This document shows, piece after piece, positions 33,600 through 44,344 of a stretch of DNA of 64,000 nt (position 1 is the stretch's first letter; the number at the start of each line of letters is the position of its first letter). Origin of the DNA: Sthenelais limicola. Taxonomy: Eukaryota; Annelida; Polychaeta; Phyllodocida; Sigalionidae. The stretch is from assembly GCA_942159475.1 (NCBI GenBank), contig OW804102.1, positions 35,594,873-35,658,872 of the forward strand. Reading direction: 5' to 3'. Below the pieces are notes generated by a model, which searched no databases, was not told where the DNA came from, and saw only the letters and a list, made by a program, of their open reading frames with translations. The translations under genes were made by a program, and so were the position numbers.

Positions 33600-34565
33600 G
33601 TAAGCTATTGTTGGGAGACATTGTTTAATTTGGGGAATTTTAGCACTGACAAAGCGTTAACATTCGTTTCATTTGTTACTAACTTTTGGATAGTAATAAT
33701 TAATCACTTAGGTTTTTAATGTGTGGTAAATATTGAAGGAAATATTGGTATAAGATAAAAATCTATTACATTTACCAAATATAGTGTACACGCGGAAGGA
33801 TTGGGACCCTCTTTGACACGACGTTTTTATTCTTTTCCCTACAGTTAGGAACCACATAATTCATGATCCAAGGGTTAATTATTGGCATGCGATTATCTTC
33901 ACCCTTTAGTAAATGTTTCCCGTATATTTTAACTTGAAATAATAGCTAAGTCTTAACAATTGGTATTAGGGTTTTGAGGAAATTCAATGTGAAAGGGAAT
34001 TAATTTATTATCACAGGGATAGAAGAGGAATATTGATATGATTTAAATATGCTATTGATATAGATAAAATGCTCTGTTTATACCCTACATATATCAATCC
34101 AAACCTATTCTTATCTCTATAAGCATTGTTGAATAATGACCCAAAACCTGAAAATATAACAAAAATGGCGGTCATTTTGGATTTTGATCCTTAATGAGTG
34201 GGATTGGCCTCCAATAGTTTTCATTCACATACTATCAACTATCTGTATATCCTTTGCTTTTAACAAAATATAACAATTTTGTGCCTAAAAGCTGAGCTAA
34301 AAGGACAAATCCTCTCCATATTGACCATAATATATACTATGTTCTGACCAAGCGTTAACATATTCTGTGACACTTGATCAAAATGATAATAGTTAACGGT
34401 TCCAAAAAATTGAATCATGCTAAAAGTACATGCATTCAGGATTATATTTTCGAAATTAATTTTGCTCAATATTAAACTGCTCCTTGTAACAAAAAATCAA
34501 TTTATGTAAGTTAGCCCACACAGAAGTATTCATCAAAGACAAAGGGGTAGTTCCCATAAGAACTA
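33600..34565. other. UNC93A-like intron 1, unassigned part
   Basis: AT-rich intron sequence with no supported element. Confidence 0.4.
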
Positions 34566-35215
34566 TACAAGACAGGCAAATGCCCCTACTTTGGTTGTAC
34601 TAGCCCCAAAATCCGAAAAAGATAGAAAGAGCCTCACCTACTCCATGGCCACGACCTGGAACTCATTGCCCCCTGACATACGTCAGATACAAGACAAGCA
34701 CTATTTTAACTCAGCTTTAAAAAGACATTTAAAACAGAATTAATGCCTGAACCTCATATGAATGAGTAATTGCCTGTGGGTTTTCTCACTATCCTTATAT
34801 CCCTGCTCACACTGTACGTATCACCAATGTATAATAATGACTTATGTACAAAATGATGTCTATCTGTAACCCAGATACTGTTGTATATAGAAACCATTTG
34901 GGATTGCTCTATTGTTCGACCTGTGATTATTGTCTCCACAGAAACTGATTTTGATACTGATTATCCCTCTATATATCTCTGTTCCCACCAATTTGTGATG
35001 TCTCGCCTCCCTACTTGCCTATATCTATCTAGTATATAGCTGATTATATAAACAGTTTTTCTTTCATGGAAGGTCACTTATGAATCATGTACTTGGCTCT
35101 GATGCTTCCCCGCTCGTATCACTTCTTGTCCCAACCCCACCATACTCCCTCGCTTACGAATAGATAACTATAATTGAATAAAACGGTCGGTAACCCTCAC
35201 CACTCATCTCATCTC
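34566..35215 (+). mobile_element. LINE 3' end relic (RT C-terminus plus 3' UTR)
   Basis: A frame ending at TAA 34741 reads TWNSLPPDIRQIQDKHYFNS, typical of the last residues of CR1/Jockey-superfamily LINE ORF2. About 470 bases of 3' UTR follow, ending in a CATCT microsatellite tail at about 35200-35218. Confidence 0.6.
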
Positions 35216-35904
35216 ATCTTCTCGTAACACACCCAAGTCCAATCAAATTCATGATTGACCAACATTATATATATATTTAAGTAAATATGTATGTTGTATG
35301 CTATGAAGTTAACTTTTCTCTCCTTGTCACATAATATACGTCATTAAATAACGGTAATTAAAAACATTAATTCCCTGCTCTGCAAAAATTAAGTAAAAGA
35401 AAATTGCAGCAGCTTGCTACGAAAATCACATGAATTTGTGAGTGTATCTGTTACTTATTATTCTGCATAAAAATCTAACTGTGAAAAAAAAAAGATATTT
35501 TTTTATTTTTTTTATTTTTTTATAGGACAGTACATAGGATTTCATGGCGTCGCGGTTAGGCGGTTTTATGACCACCTGACTTTTAAATTCTAAACAATTG
35601 TCATCATTTCATCAAAATATACAGTGTGATGTTCATTTTTTTACAGTTCAAAACATTCAATATACAACTTACAGTAGAAGAATAAATTTGATTAGTCAGT
35701 CATGTTACAGTCATTTGTTTGTCTGTCGAGGGGGCGGGTGTTCTACCGATATGTGAGTGGATCTAGTCAAAGTTATCTTGTTCTCGTTGTTGCAGGGGTA
35801 ACATGTCTTTTCAACTCAATTTCGTCCAAATTTCTAATATTAGTAGTATATTCCCGTTATTCGATATTTGGTAAGATAGGGATTTCTTATCGTTCTCTGG
35901 TCTT

Positions 35905-36275
35905 GGCATTTAGTCCCCGTTGGTTGGTCTGAGCTGGCCCGTTATAGACGCACAGAGTGGCCAGTGGGACTGGTAGTGGCCACTCTATGCCGGAAGTTAT
36001 AAACAAGAGTTAAACAGGGATGATTGGGGGGTTTAACTAATGTCAACAAGTTATAATTCATAATTTATTTTTTCGGGAAACTGATAGTAACAGACTGAAG
36101 TTGATAGTAACAGCCCAACCAACAGGGACTAAAGCCATTAGAGCCTTCGTTTATTGTCCTCGCTGGCCCTCTAAGCCTGACGGGAACCATAAGCCGAGGC
36201 CAGAGGCCAAGGCTTATGGTTCCCATCAGGCTTAGAGGCCAGCGAGGACAATAAACGAAGGCTCTAATTGCCCAA
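35905..36275. mobile_element. Family-F hairpin element, copy 1
   Basis: Shares TAGTCCCCGTTGGTTGGTCT, CTGAGCTGGCCCGTTATAGA and CCCAACCAACAGGGACTAAA with the copy at 43271-43495. It ends in a near-perfect hairpin at 36137-36268, with arms of about 58 bp differing by about two changes. Confidence 0.6.
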
Positions 36276-36831
36276 TATTGTTTGAGTATGACTCTGTCAT
36301 GCCGCCTAGTGTTTCTATTCTGTACTTCTAAATTTTCCTCCTTGTAACTTAATTTCTTTCCCATCTTTGTAAGAAGGAACTTTTGTCTGTTGGTTACCGA
36401 TAGTTACCGATTAATGCCTTGCCATTATTTGACATTAGCTCATGTTGATATAATCTTTTGACACCATTGTATTTCTAAGATACCCCTATAGACGATTGCG
36501 GTGTTTTCTGGATATGAAGTACATTAAAACATATAAATATATGATTATATTTCAACAGAAAAAATAAAATACCATCTTAACGCTTGGACAGCATACATGT
36601 ATGAGGTTCATCATTTGAGCCAAATATATAGGAATTAAGCTGCCCAACTTCTGGTACATATGCACCAACAGGTCGGCTATCACACATATTATAAATTAAT
36701 TATGAGAACATGCACTTCTGAGCCCTGTTTACCCGATTAAAGCATTTTCATGAGAATCGACCGGGAACATTTTTTAGACAAGACCCAATATATTTTGATC
36801 ATTTGTTATTTCAAGTTGTATTTATTTGCAG

Positions 36832-37027
36832 GGCCTGGGTAAATTGCAGAGTAGTCTTCACAATGAAGGAGGTTTAGGAGTTATATCATATGCGGCAACG
36901 ATGTTACCTATGATTCTATTGGGTCCATTTCTACCCAAGGTGATCCTAAGTCTAGTAGGGTACAAGTGGACTATGGCTTCATCTTTCTTCATCAACATCT
37001 TATGGATGGCGGCCAATGGATATGCAG
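36832..37027 (+). CDS. UNC93A: UNC93A-like, exon 2 of 8
   Basis: Encodes GLGKLQSSLHNEGGLGVISY onward: the conserved post-span-1 motif, then spans 2 and 3 separated by a short loop (SLVGYKWTM, matching the GSKGT/GCKWT loop of vertebrate proteins). Ends phase 1 (GCAG/gtaaag). Confidence 0.85.
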
Positions 37028-37616
37028 GTAAAGCACTGTAAACAGGAAAGGTTGGATCATTGTAACAGGAGCCCCCGAACAGTCCTCCACTCTACCAGCA
37101 AATTCCCAAACATCCATGGCATTACTGCTGAGGTGGTGTAGAGTACAGCACTAAGCCAGGTGGCACTCTTGCGCTTTTGCTGCACCATCCACTCCCAGCG
37201 TCTCCCAACAACCAGGTGTGCTGCACATACCCAAACAAATTTATTATTAATTATTTATAAGACACGTGTGACTGGAGGTGCAACTTTAACCCCCTCCCCT
37301 CTGGCTACTTTTAATTTTGTTTAAAGTCAGGTTCTAATCAAATCCCCAGTAAACCATGTAGGCAAGACCTCGCCATCTCTCTTCACCTACAGAACCAGCA
37401 CAGCAACAGGCCAGAAGCTTGTTATACTTAAAATGTGTTGAGGTTCATTATTGTGGAAAGATGAACCAACACAGGATTAGATATGTAGAAGCCCCGAGGG
37501 CAGGCTAAAAGATTTATGTTAAAAAACACCAATGTGTTGAGGATTCCATATTATAATTGATACCTAAATAGTAAATACCTTTACTATCTTTGTTCCAAAC
37601 GTGTAGATTATTTATA

Positions 37617-37808
37617 TCATTAAATGAGGAGGCGAAGAGTAAATTAAAATACATTTTGTTTATTATTTTGGGTAAAAGGGTTATAAAGATCCAGCGATGA
37701 ACATTTTCATTTGTTGAATAAAATAAATGATGTATTATATCACATAAATATCACATTGTCTGTTGAAATTGCTGGGTAATAGATAGTTGAAGATTAAAAG
37801 AGATAACC
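37617..37808 (-). repeat. Ngaro split direct repeat B2 (192 bp)
   Basis: Identical by eye to 38001-38192. Forms the 3' terminus of the element in its own orientation. Confidence 0.85.
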
Positions 37809-37866
37809 CTTCGTGGGATAGTTTTTGTGGAATCTTTTTATAAAAGATTTAGGGCGGAGGGTGGGC

Positions 37867-38007
37867 GATTTCGCTTCTGACTAGGGTGCGAGCGAAGGTC
37901 CAAGTGGCGTGTCTGACAGACTTTGGCCCAGAGTTCAGTTCTAAGTCGTGAAGGTGGCGCCACCCATTCAATGCCCTATAATGACACGTCATTATTAGCC
38001 TCATTAA
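37867..38007 (-). repeat. Ngaro split direct repeat A2 (141 bp)
   Basis: Identical by eye to A1 at 43020-43160. The 58 bases between A2 and B2 (37809-37866) are not present at the A1 end. Confidence 0.85.
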
Positions 38008-38192
38008 ATGAGGAGGCGAAGAGTAAATTAAAATACATTTTGTTTATTATTTTGGGTAAAAGGGTTATAAAGATCCAGCGATGAACATTTTCATTTGTTG
38101 AATAAAATAAATGATGTATTATATCACATAAATATCACATTGTCTGTTGAAATTGCTGGGTAATAGATAGTTGAAGATTAAAAGAGATAACC
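38001..38192 (-). repeat. Ngaro split direct repeat B1 (192 bp)
   Basis: Abuts the recombinase stop codon (12 bases away) and shares the TCATTAA core with A2. Confidence 0.85.
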
Positions 38193-38203
38193 AGGGGGAT
38201 TCG

Positions 38204-39148
38204 CTAGGCGAGTCGCTTAAGGGCGTGATGAACAGATGTTCGTGTGGAGGAGAAGGGGCGTATATACGACGCCACCGCGTCGGACGCCCACGTCCCGTGA
38301 GATTTGACATCTTGGAGAGAGGCTCCGGCAGTGTTGTAAGCGTATGACGCCGACCCTCGGCGAAGGCTGTGTAAGGAGAAAAGGCGTGAATCAAGGTGCG
38401 CAGCTTTGAGAAGGCGCTTCCATTGGGTCACTATGTAGTTAATGGTCATGTGTCGGGCGTTAGGGAATTGTAGTAGCGGGGAGCTCGACTCTCTTGTCGG
38501 CGCCTGTTTGTCGAGGCGTAGAAGGGCTCTGCGGAGGCAGAACACTGGATCATCTGTCGTCGGGACAAATAAGATCGTGGCCTGGCGCGATGATTGCATT
38601 GATTTCGACCACTTTATAGAGATGTATGAGCCATCCGATGCTATTCTGCAGTCTCCCCGCGTCAGGTGTCTAGTGGCGTCAAAGGTGGCACCAGATCTGG
38701 GGGCGAGATTGCTCTGACGCAACATGCCCATATACATGACGAGGATAGCAACTCTGATGTGCGTAGGGAAGTCAAGGAGGTGTATATTCAATAGTACTTT
38801 CTTCAGAATCTGTGGCGTGACAGGAAGCTTCGGCTTTGGGACGTGCCTGAGCGTCAGTTGCAGGCCCCTTATGGCGTAGGCGACCCGCGGATGGTAGAGA
38901 GATGCCGAGGCATACCCCGTCAGCTTGAAGAACGTCCTGACGCCTGTAATAGTGTTTATGATAGTAGCAGGGACTTTGGTATACTTAGCTAAATATTCGA
39001 TGAACCAGCATATTAGCTCCGGAAAAGGTTGCTTGAAATTGTGGCCCACAGCTTTGCAGAATGCGATATACTTCCTGACGGCCGCATGCCTATTTGCGAC
39101 TGTCCCCGGGCGATGTGCTTGGCGTTGTCTGGCCTGAGCAGCTTCCAC
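38204..39148 (-). CDS. Ngaro tyrosine recombinase (YR), 314 aa
   Basis: Integrase of the element: it cuts and rejoins DNA through a 3'-phosphotyrosine and integrates a circular DNA intermediate without a target duplication. The N-terminal part (RQRQAHRPGTVANRHAAVRK) resembles a core-binding SAM-like domain. The catalytic part shows the first Arg in MGMLRQSNLAP (about residue 170), box II HSLRRGSASYAYNTAG (about residues 262-277), a His in SHGTW and the nucleophile Tyr in VASYIRP near residue 295. Usual length for Ngaro/DIRS recombinases. It starts 21 bases downstream of the RT-RNase H stop and is the last ORF. Confidence 0.85.
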   Translation of the reverse strand: MEAAQARQRQAHRPGTVANRHAAVRKYIAFCKAVGHNFKQPFPELICWFIEYLAKYTKVPATIINTITGVRTFFKLTGYASASLYHPRVAYAIRGLQLTLRHVPKPKLPVTPQILKKVLLNIHLLDFPTHIRVAILVMYMGMLRQSNLAPRSGATFDATRHLTRGDCRIASDGSYISIKWSKSMQSSRQATILFVPTTDDPVFCLRRALLRLDKQAPTRESSSPLLQFPNARHMTINYIVTQWKRLLKAAHLDSRLFSLHSLRRGSASYAYNTAGASLQDVKSHGTWASDAVASYIRPFSSTRTSVHHALKRLA

Positions 39149-39168
39149 GAGGTGCCTAGGTTGCCTGC

Positions 39169-41481
39169 CTAATAGAACATATGAATGTTGAACATATTAT
39201 CACGAGCACAGGAAATATAAATGTCATTTTCTTTTGCAATGTCTTTAGCTTTGAATAATTCTTCAGAAGAGAGAGCTGCCCGAGAGAGTGCGTCAGCGAT
39301 GACCATTTGTACGCCCGGGACATGGACAAACTCATATCGGACTTGAAATTTCATTGAATGATACCAGAGCGCCCTGGCGCAAGCACCCAAAGTCGGGTCT
39401 CTAGCTCTACCATCCCTATAGGCAAACACCGCCGCAGTATTGTCACAGTGAATCCTTATTATGCCCCCGGCGTGCCTGGATTTTGTAAAGAACCGAGCAG
39501 CTGCCAGGCAATTGATTGCCTCCAAGTGGTTGATGGATTTCTCAGACAACATTTCAGGCGTGAATGTGTACATATAGGCGTGGTGACCGTTGGTAGCACC
39601 CCCTCCCTTTAGACAAGCGTCGGCCCATATGTGTTCCACTACTTGTTGACGCGGAATTATGGCTTTTCCGTTGAAGGCTTCTGTGTATTTTAGAAACCAT
39701 TTCAAGTCCGACTTTATGTAGGGGGAGATGGTGACCTTGTCTCCTGCGGCTGCACGGAGGCCAGCCAGAAGTCGTTGCATGAATAGGCGTGCAGGTGCGA
39801 TAATTTTGGCGACGTGTGCGATCTTACCAACCAGAGATTGCATGGCGCTTGTTGTTATTTGGTGTTGACGCAGTGTATTTGCCAAGCAGGAACTTGTTTC
39901 TGCAAGTTTAGAAAGAGGTATAGAGAGGCGATTTTCTTTTGTATTAATATCAATTCCCAGCCACCTTACTGCGTGGCTAGGGCCTTGGAGCTTTTTGCGT
40001 GCGACCTGTAATCCCAAATCTGTAAAAAGTTCGATTGTTAGTTGCATTTGACATTTTACTACCTCAACAGATTCACCGATTATAAGTAAATCGTCCAAAT
40101 ACTGCTTTGCTGTTACGCCTTTCTTCTGCAAAGCACGCACAATAAACTCCGCCACAGACTGCATTACAAAGGCAGAACTACGAGCCCCGAAGGGGAGCAC
40201 CTTATCGATGTAATAGGCGTCATCTACCATGATTGCCGTCAGCGGCCAGTCTAACGGGCAGAGAGGAAAGTGTCTATATGCGCGGCTCAAGTCAATCACA
40301 GCCATAGCAGGAGCCACGCCCATTTTTCGAATAATCTCGACTGCACAGTTTATAGTGGGTAGTTGGTGATATGCTGGCGCACAATTGTATCGATTTTTGT
40401 ATATTTTATCATTGACGCCCCCCTCCGGGAAGGAGTAGTCCACTATAATCCTCCTGGAGGTTGTATCAGATTTTGGACGAGTCATAAGCGGACTGACATT
40501 TAACCATGGGGTGAAAGGCGGCCGTTTGTACGGTCCGGATATGGCGTTATGTTCCATTTCTTCCTTTACATACTCTCGAACATGCGCCATATGCTGCTGT
40601 GCTGACGGATGATTCACCACTGACTGTGCATAGTAGCGAGGCCCGCCGACATATTGCATCGGAAAACCAAAATTCACGCCTTCTAACACCATTTTGTCAC
40701 CTTTATGTCCTGTAGCTATGTCTGACCATTTTTCAATATTAAGCGTCGACTCGAGTGGTATTTTTGCACCTTTATAGTTGGGAACATTGTAGATTTTAAC
40801 CTTTTCATAAATGCCAGCCATTTTAGAGTCCATATAGAAATCAGGGTAAGGCCAGTTTGTATATGCATCAAAGGCAATGTTCTGTGGGCTATCACTGTCA
40901 CATTTGTTGAGTGGAGTTTGATTTAATTCATACTCACAGACGTCTAAGTCATTGGTCACTAGTTCCTGTTCATTAAACACCTGTTCGTAATGTGGATACT
41001 GTACATTCTGAAGAAAGGTGGGCACCTCTCTCGTGGCTTGTTCGCCGTCACTCGCTTGTATTTTGGAGTCAAGTTCTCGGTCGTGGGCGTGAGTTTCTGC
41101 CTGGAATTGTACGAAATTGTCATTAGAATTACACATTGCGCCATCGATTGCTTCACTGTTTCTCCTGTTCACATTTTTAATGGTTTGAATTGACCCAACT
41201 TTGTTGATATTAACTCTAGAGATAGATTTGTCTACGGCAGAATGGCTTCTGTCGGATTGTTCGTGTTTATGTCGGCCATTTTGGTTGTGTTCTCGTTCCT
41301 TGCGAGAATCGCGTGGGACACGAGATTTTACACGAGAAGCGGCTGCCATGTTGGCTTGCCCGCTCTCGCTAGTATGGGCGCCGCCATCTTGGATGGGGCG
41401 TGGCACATATGATCTGACGCCGACATATTCATTAGATTCAGAGTTAATTGCACAATTTAGATTGTCTTGAAAGTTGGTCAA
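39169..41481 (-). CDS. Ngaro reverse transcriptase-RNase H, 770 aa
   Basis: Copies element RNA into DNA. Residues 1-250 are variable and hydrophilic. The RT palm begins near TPWLNVSPLMTRPKS and contains AVIDLSRAYRHFPL (motif A) and KQYLDDLLIIG (motif C). The RNase H domain follows: WADACLKGGG (first Asp), LEAINCLAA (Glu), IHCDNTAAV (second Asp) and IADALSRA. All catalytic acids appear present. DIRS-order elements have this RT-RNase H arrangement followed by the recombinase; no aspartic protease is seen. Starts 38 bases after the gag stop. Confidence 0.85.
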   Translation of the reverse strand: MTNFQDNLNCAINSESNEYVGVRSYVPRPIQDGGAHTSESGQANMAAASRVKSRVPRDSRKEREHNQNGRHKHEQSDRSHSAVDKSISRVNINKVGSIQTIKNVNRRNSEAIDGAMCNSNDNFVQFQAETHAHDRELDSKIQASDGEQATREVPTFLQNVQYPHYEQVFNEQELVTNDLDVCEYELNQTPLNKCDSDSPQNIAFDAYTNWPYPDFYMDSKMAGIYEKVKIYNVPNYKGAKIPLESTLNIEKWSDIATGHKGDKMVLEGVNFGFPMQYVGGPRYYAQSVVNHPSAQQHMAHVREYVKEEMEHNAISGPYKRPPFTPWLNVSPLMTRPKSDTTSRRIIVDYSFPEGGVNDKIYKNRYNCAPAYHQLPTINCAVEIIRKMGVAPAMAVIDLSRAYRHFPLCPLDWPLTAIMVDDAYYIDKVLPFGARSSAFVMQSVAEFIVRALQKKGVTAKQYLDDLLIIGESVEVVKCQMQLTIELFTDLGLQVARKKLQGPSHAVRWLGIDINTKENRLSIPLSKLAETSSCLANTLRQHQITTSAMQSLVGKIAHVAKIIAPARLFMQRLLAGLRAAAGDKVTISPYIKSDLKWFLKYTEAFNGKAIIPRQQVVEHIWADACLKGGGATNGHHAYMYTFTPEMLSEKSINHLEAINCLAAARFFTKSRHAGGIIRIHCDNTAAVFAYRDGRARDPTLGACARALWYHSMKFQVRYEFVHVPGVQMVIADALSRAALSSEELFKAKDIAKENDIYISCARDNMFNIHMFY

Positions 41482-41519
41482 CTCACCGATCGTTTGGGGT
41501 TGTATGATGGAACAGGAGT

Positions 41520-42998
41520 TTAAGAGTTTTTTGAAGCCTGAGATGCTGGTTTCTTGTGAAATGGTTGGTTATTCCTTCGGCCAGCGCCGTCGCCGCTATG
41601 TAAATTGGCTTGAGCTGTTCTTTTATTTTGGCAATCCTTGACGGCGTGGGCATTCTCTCTCTCTTTCATTGCGAAAAAACAATAACCACACACATGTAGA
41701 AACCTGGTATTGCCATCCGTGTGGCTGTTCTTGTGGGCACAGTTGTCAAAATTAAAGTCTCTACAGATTGCTTGGTTGTTTGCCTTCGTATTGGCATCCA
41801 CGCTTTTTGCACCTTGTGTGTCCCAGGCCATTTTAACACGATAATCATTAAATACATCAGTGTGGGACCACTCATTTTGCTCCTCCAGGATAAGATCCAG
41901 GCACGCCTGAGACCATGCATGCGCCGAATCCCAAGTGCGGAGAGCTGTATCCTCAGCTAGAGTTGCGAGATGGTGGAGCATAAACCACGATGTCGACCCG
42001 TATCTTACATTATTCATGGTCATGCGTGCGAAGCCGCAGGTATATTCAGCAAGGGACAACTCTCTCTTCTGTTTTTTGATACGTGCCGCCATATCTGGCG
42101 GTAGAGAAGTTTCAGGCGCATTGAAAATTTCAACCCTACCTCGTCTTCCTGTAGACCTGTACTGTGCGTCAAGGGCTCGCTTAACAACCTTCGAAGAGCG
42201 ATGTCTTGCTGTTAAGCGACGAGGAGAAGGGAGCGAGTCACTATCCGAAGCTGACTCCTCCGAACTGTCTGCGGGCTGGCGTGATCTATAAGAGTATGCC
42301 GGGTGCCGGCTGCGTAGAGGCGGGCTGTCACTATAGTCACTATGCTTTTTCTTCCTCCGTCCGTGATGATGACGGTGGCTCTCTCTCGTAAATTGCCTTT
42401 CCCGGGGGCGTTTAAATGTGACTATAGTATCGTCCGAGTCCTCAGTTTGGGTTTGCTCAAAGTCAATTTGTGAAACATCCACTCTAGACCGTTTAGGCGT
42501 GCGGTATACTTGGTGCGATGCCGGCGGTGACTGCCGCTGCCTCGTGTAGCTGTCACGATGACTGACACTGGCTGACGCAGTCTGAATGGCTGTCGTACAA
42601 ATCTGCTGTAGCATATCCGACATTTGCTGCATGGGATTAGCACAAACTACTGGGGCGTTCTTTGGCCTTCCACGCCTTTTAGGAGTAACGATAGTCTTTC
42701 GTTTGGCCCGTAAACCACGTCTGGGCAATACTTTGTTGGGCGTCTGAGGCGGTACATCATCTTCCCCGCCGGCAGAGTCCCGTAAAGCATGCTCGTCCGC
42801 GGATTCCGCCATGTTGGCGTGCTCGGCCCTCTCCTCTGGCGTGAAGTCTTGTTCTTCATAAGTTTCCTCCTCGTCTTTACGGTCGTCGACTATTATTTGA
42901 GTCTGTTTAAGAAGCCTTTCTTCCTCCTGCTGCCTTAGTTTCTCAGCCTTTTCTGCCTTTTTTGCGGCCTTTGTGGTAGCGGTAGGTTTGGGAGGCAT
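41520..42998 (-). CDS. Ngaro gag-like ORF1, 492 aa
   Basis: Putative nucleic-acid-binding structural protein. I start it at MPPKPTATTKAAKKAEKAEK (42998), although the frame stays open to 43331, because the upstream part is just the translation of repeat A1. Residues 1-300 are charged and coiled-coil-like or RS-rich with PKRRGRPKN and PKRSRV basic clusters. A conserved-looking domain follows (CGFARMTMNNVRYGSTSW...). Near the C-terminus there is a C-x7-C...HVCGYC...H-x4-C zinc-finger-like cluster (CRDFNFDNC, HVCGYC, HAVKDC), as in Ngaro/DIRS gag proteins. Confidence 0.75.
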   Translation of the reverse strand: MPPKPTATTKAAKKAEKAEKLRQQEEERLLKQTQIIVDDRKDEEETYEEQDFTPEERAEHANMAESADEHALRDSAGGEDDVPPQTPNKVLPRRGLRAKRKTIVTPKRRGRPKNAPVVCANPMQQMSDMLQQICTTAIQTASASVSHRDSYTRQRQSPPASHQVYRTPKRSRVDVSQIDFEQTQTEDSDDTIVTFKRPRERQFTRESHRHHHGRRKKKHSDYSDSPPLRSRHPAYSYRSRQPADSSEESASDSDSLPSPRRLTARHRSSKVVKRALDAQYRSTGRRGRVEIFNAPETSLPPDMAARIKKQKRELSLAEYTCGFARMTMNNVRYGSTSWFMLHHLATLAEDTALRTWDSAHAWSQACLDLILEEQNEWSHTDVFNDYRVKMAWDTQGAKSVDANTKANNQAICRDFNFDNCAHKNSHTDGNTRFLHVCGYCFFAMKERENAHAVKDCQNKRTAQANLHSGDGAGRRNNQPFHKKPASQASKNS

Positions 42999-43019
42999 AG
43001 CGGAGGTTATCACAACAAG

Positions 43020-43160
43020 GATTTCGCTTCTGACTAGGGTGCGAGCGAAGGTCCAAGTGGCGTGTCTGACAGACTTTGGCCCAGAGTTCAGTTCTAAGTC
43101 GTGAAGGTGGCGCCACCCATTCAATGCCCTATAATGACACGTCATTATTAGCCTCATTAA
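43020..43160 (-). repeat. Ngaro split direct repeat A1 (141 bp)
   Basis: The 5' terminus of the element in its own orientation; identical by eye to A2. Ends at TCATTAA, 5' of the gag start. Confidence 0.85.
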
Positions 43161-43270
43161 TAAGAGAAAACAACACAACCTTTGAAGGTAAGATACATTT
43201 ATTATTCCATATGACATGGTAGCGTTGATTTGGTCCTCATAGCGAAGCTGCGTCATGGTTCTATTCGTTT

Positions 43271-43495
43271 TTAGTCTCCGTTGGTTGGTCTGAGCTGGCC
43301 CGTTATAGACGCATAGAGGGCCAGTGGTCACTACCGGTCCCGCTGGCCCTCTATGCCTGGAGAACTTCCGGTAAACAGCCCAACCAACGGGGACTAAAGC
43401 TTTGGGAACCTGTCTCGGCCTCCGGCCTCGACAGGATTCCCGTCAGGCATAGAGGGCCAGCTCGGACAATAAACTCAGGCTCTAAGTGCCCAATA
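43271..43495. mobile_element. Family-F hairpin element, copy 2
   Basis: Same blocks as 35905-36275 (AGTCTCCGTTGGTTGGTCTG, CAACCAACGGGGACTAAAGC). Here the element carries several GC-rich inverted repeats around GCCAGCGGGAC, CGGCCTCCGGCC and CATAGAGGGCCAG. Confidence 0.55.
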
Positions 43496-43958
43496 GATTT
43501 GGCAATGTTGGGAAGCAATCTGTGCATATTGGTCATAAAAATAGGGTTGTTCCATACAGTGGCATTCTCGTTGCTATCCCTAATGAGCTGACAATTGATG
43601 AGCTGGCATTATTGGATGTGGCGTCAAAACAAGTATTCATTCATTTCAGCGGAGTCCCCACAACCTTTATTTGAACAAACTTCTTCAGCAGAAAAACCTC
43701 TAAATCAAAGTGTGTCCCGACTAGTCTAAATCTTACACAAAATATAGATCTATCACATCTGATATACTATTGTGAATCATATAAGTTCTATAGTTCAGCC
43801 CCTATGTTCTTGAAGGATTGGTGATAATGATTTTTGCACTAAAAATGGTCGGGTTTCATATAAGTGAAATTATCAATGTTGTTTATTGTCATTATTATTG
43901 TTTAAATTGTTCGTCCTTCCCATCCTCCCTATTGTATGGCACTGTGCACTGTGCATAT
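43496..43958. other. UNC93A-like intron 2, unassigned
   Basis: No recognised element between the family-F and family-A copies. Confidence 0.3.
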
Positions 43959-44192
43959 GGGTCAGATTTTCAGAAAATGTACAATTCGCCTTCACCAATC
44001 CTCTCAAATAACTCAAATTTAAGACTAAAATGAGCTTCAAAATGCAGTTTAACATAACAGAACTGATACTTTAAATCAATGCGATACCAAATATACTCAG
44101 ATATACCCGGTATTCTTCATTTTCAGCCTAATTTAGAAGAATTTCCTAAATGTTTAGAGCTGCCAATTGTACATTTTCTGAAAATCTGGCCC
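43959..44192 (-). mobile_element. Family-A MITE, copy 6
   Basis: Both termini are recognisable (GGGTCAGATTTTCAGAAAAT ... AAAATCTGGCCC, one TIR mismatch). Confidence 0.7.
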
Positions 44193-44344
44193 ATGTATGT
44201 ACGGTGCGTTCCTCTCCTCCCTTGTACTTAGTAACTTTTGTTTCGACTTGGTAACACGGTGCAGAGTGCAGAGTAGAGGGTCGTCTGCCTAGGGAGGATG
44301 CCATAGGTTTCATTGTCTGGGGTGTCTGGGGCGGTTGGACATAA

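Larger units (their letters stand above)
37617..43160 (-). mobile_element. Full-length Ngaro-type YR retrotransposon
   Basis: Read on the minus strand the order is A1 (43160-43020), gag, RT-RNase H, tyrosine recombinase, B1 (38192-38001), A2 (38007-37867), B2 (37808-37617). This is the A1-ORFs-B1-A2-B2 split direct repeat layout of Ngaro/PAT elements. A1 and A2 (141 bp) and B1 and B2 (192 bp) are identical by eye, and all three ORFs are open, so the copy looks young and possibly active. Every repeat boundary carries TCATTAA, the likely recombination core. It lies antisense in UNC93A-like intron 2. Confidence 0.85.

Noticed and set aside
38442..42859. Several + strand and shifted - strand ORFs inside the Ngaro element
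   Set aside because: Shadows of gag, RT-RNase H and recombinase in other frames; none has motifs.
42999..43331. N-terminal extension of the gag frame
   Set aside because: The extra residues are the translation of terminal repeat A1, which is also present non-coding at A2.
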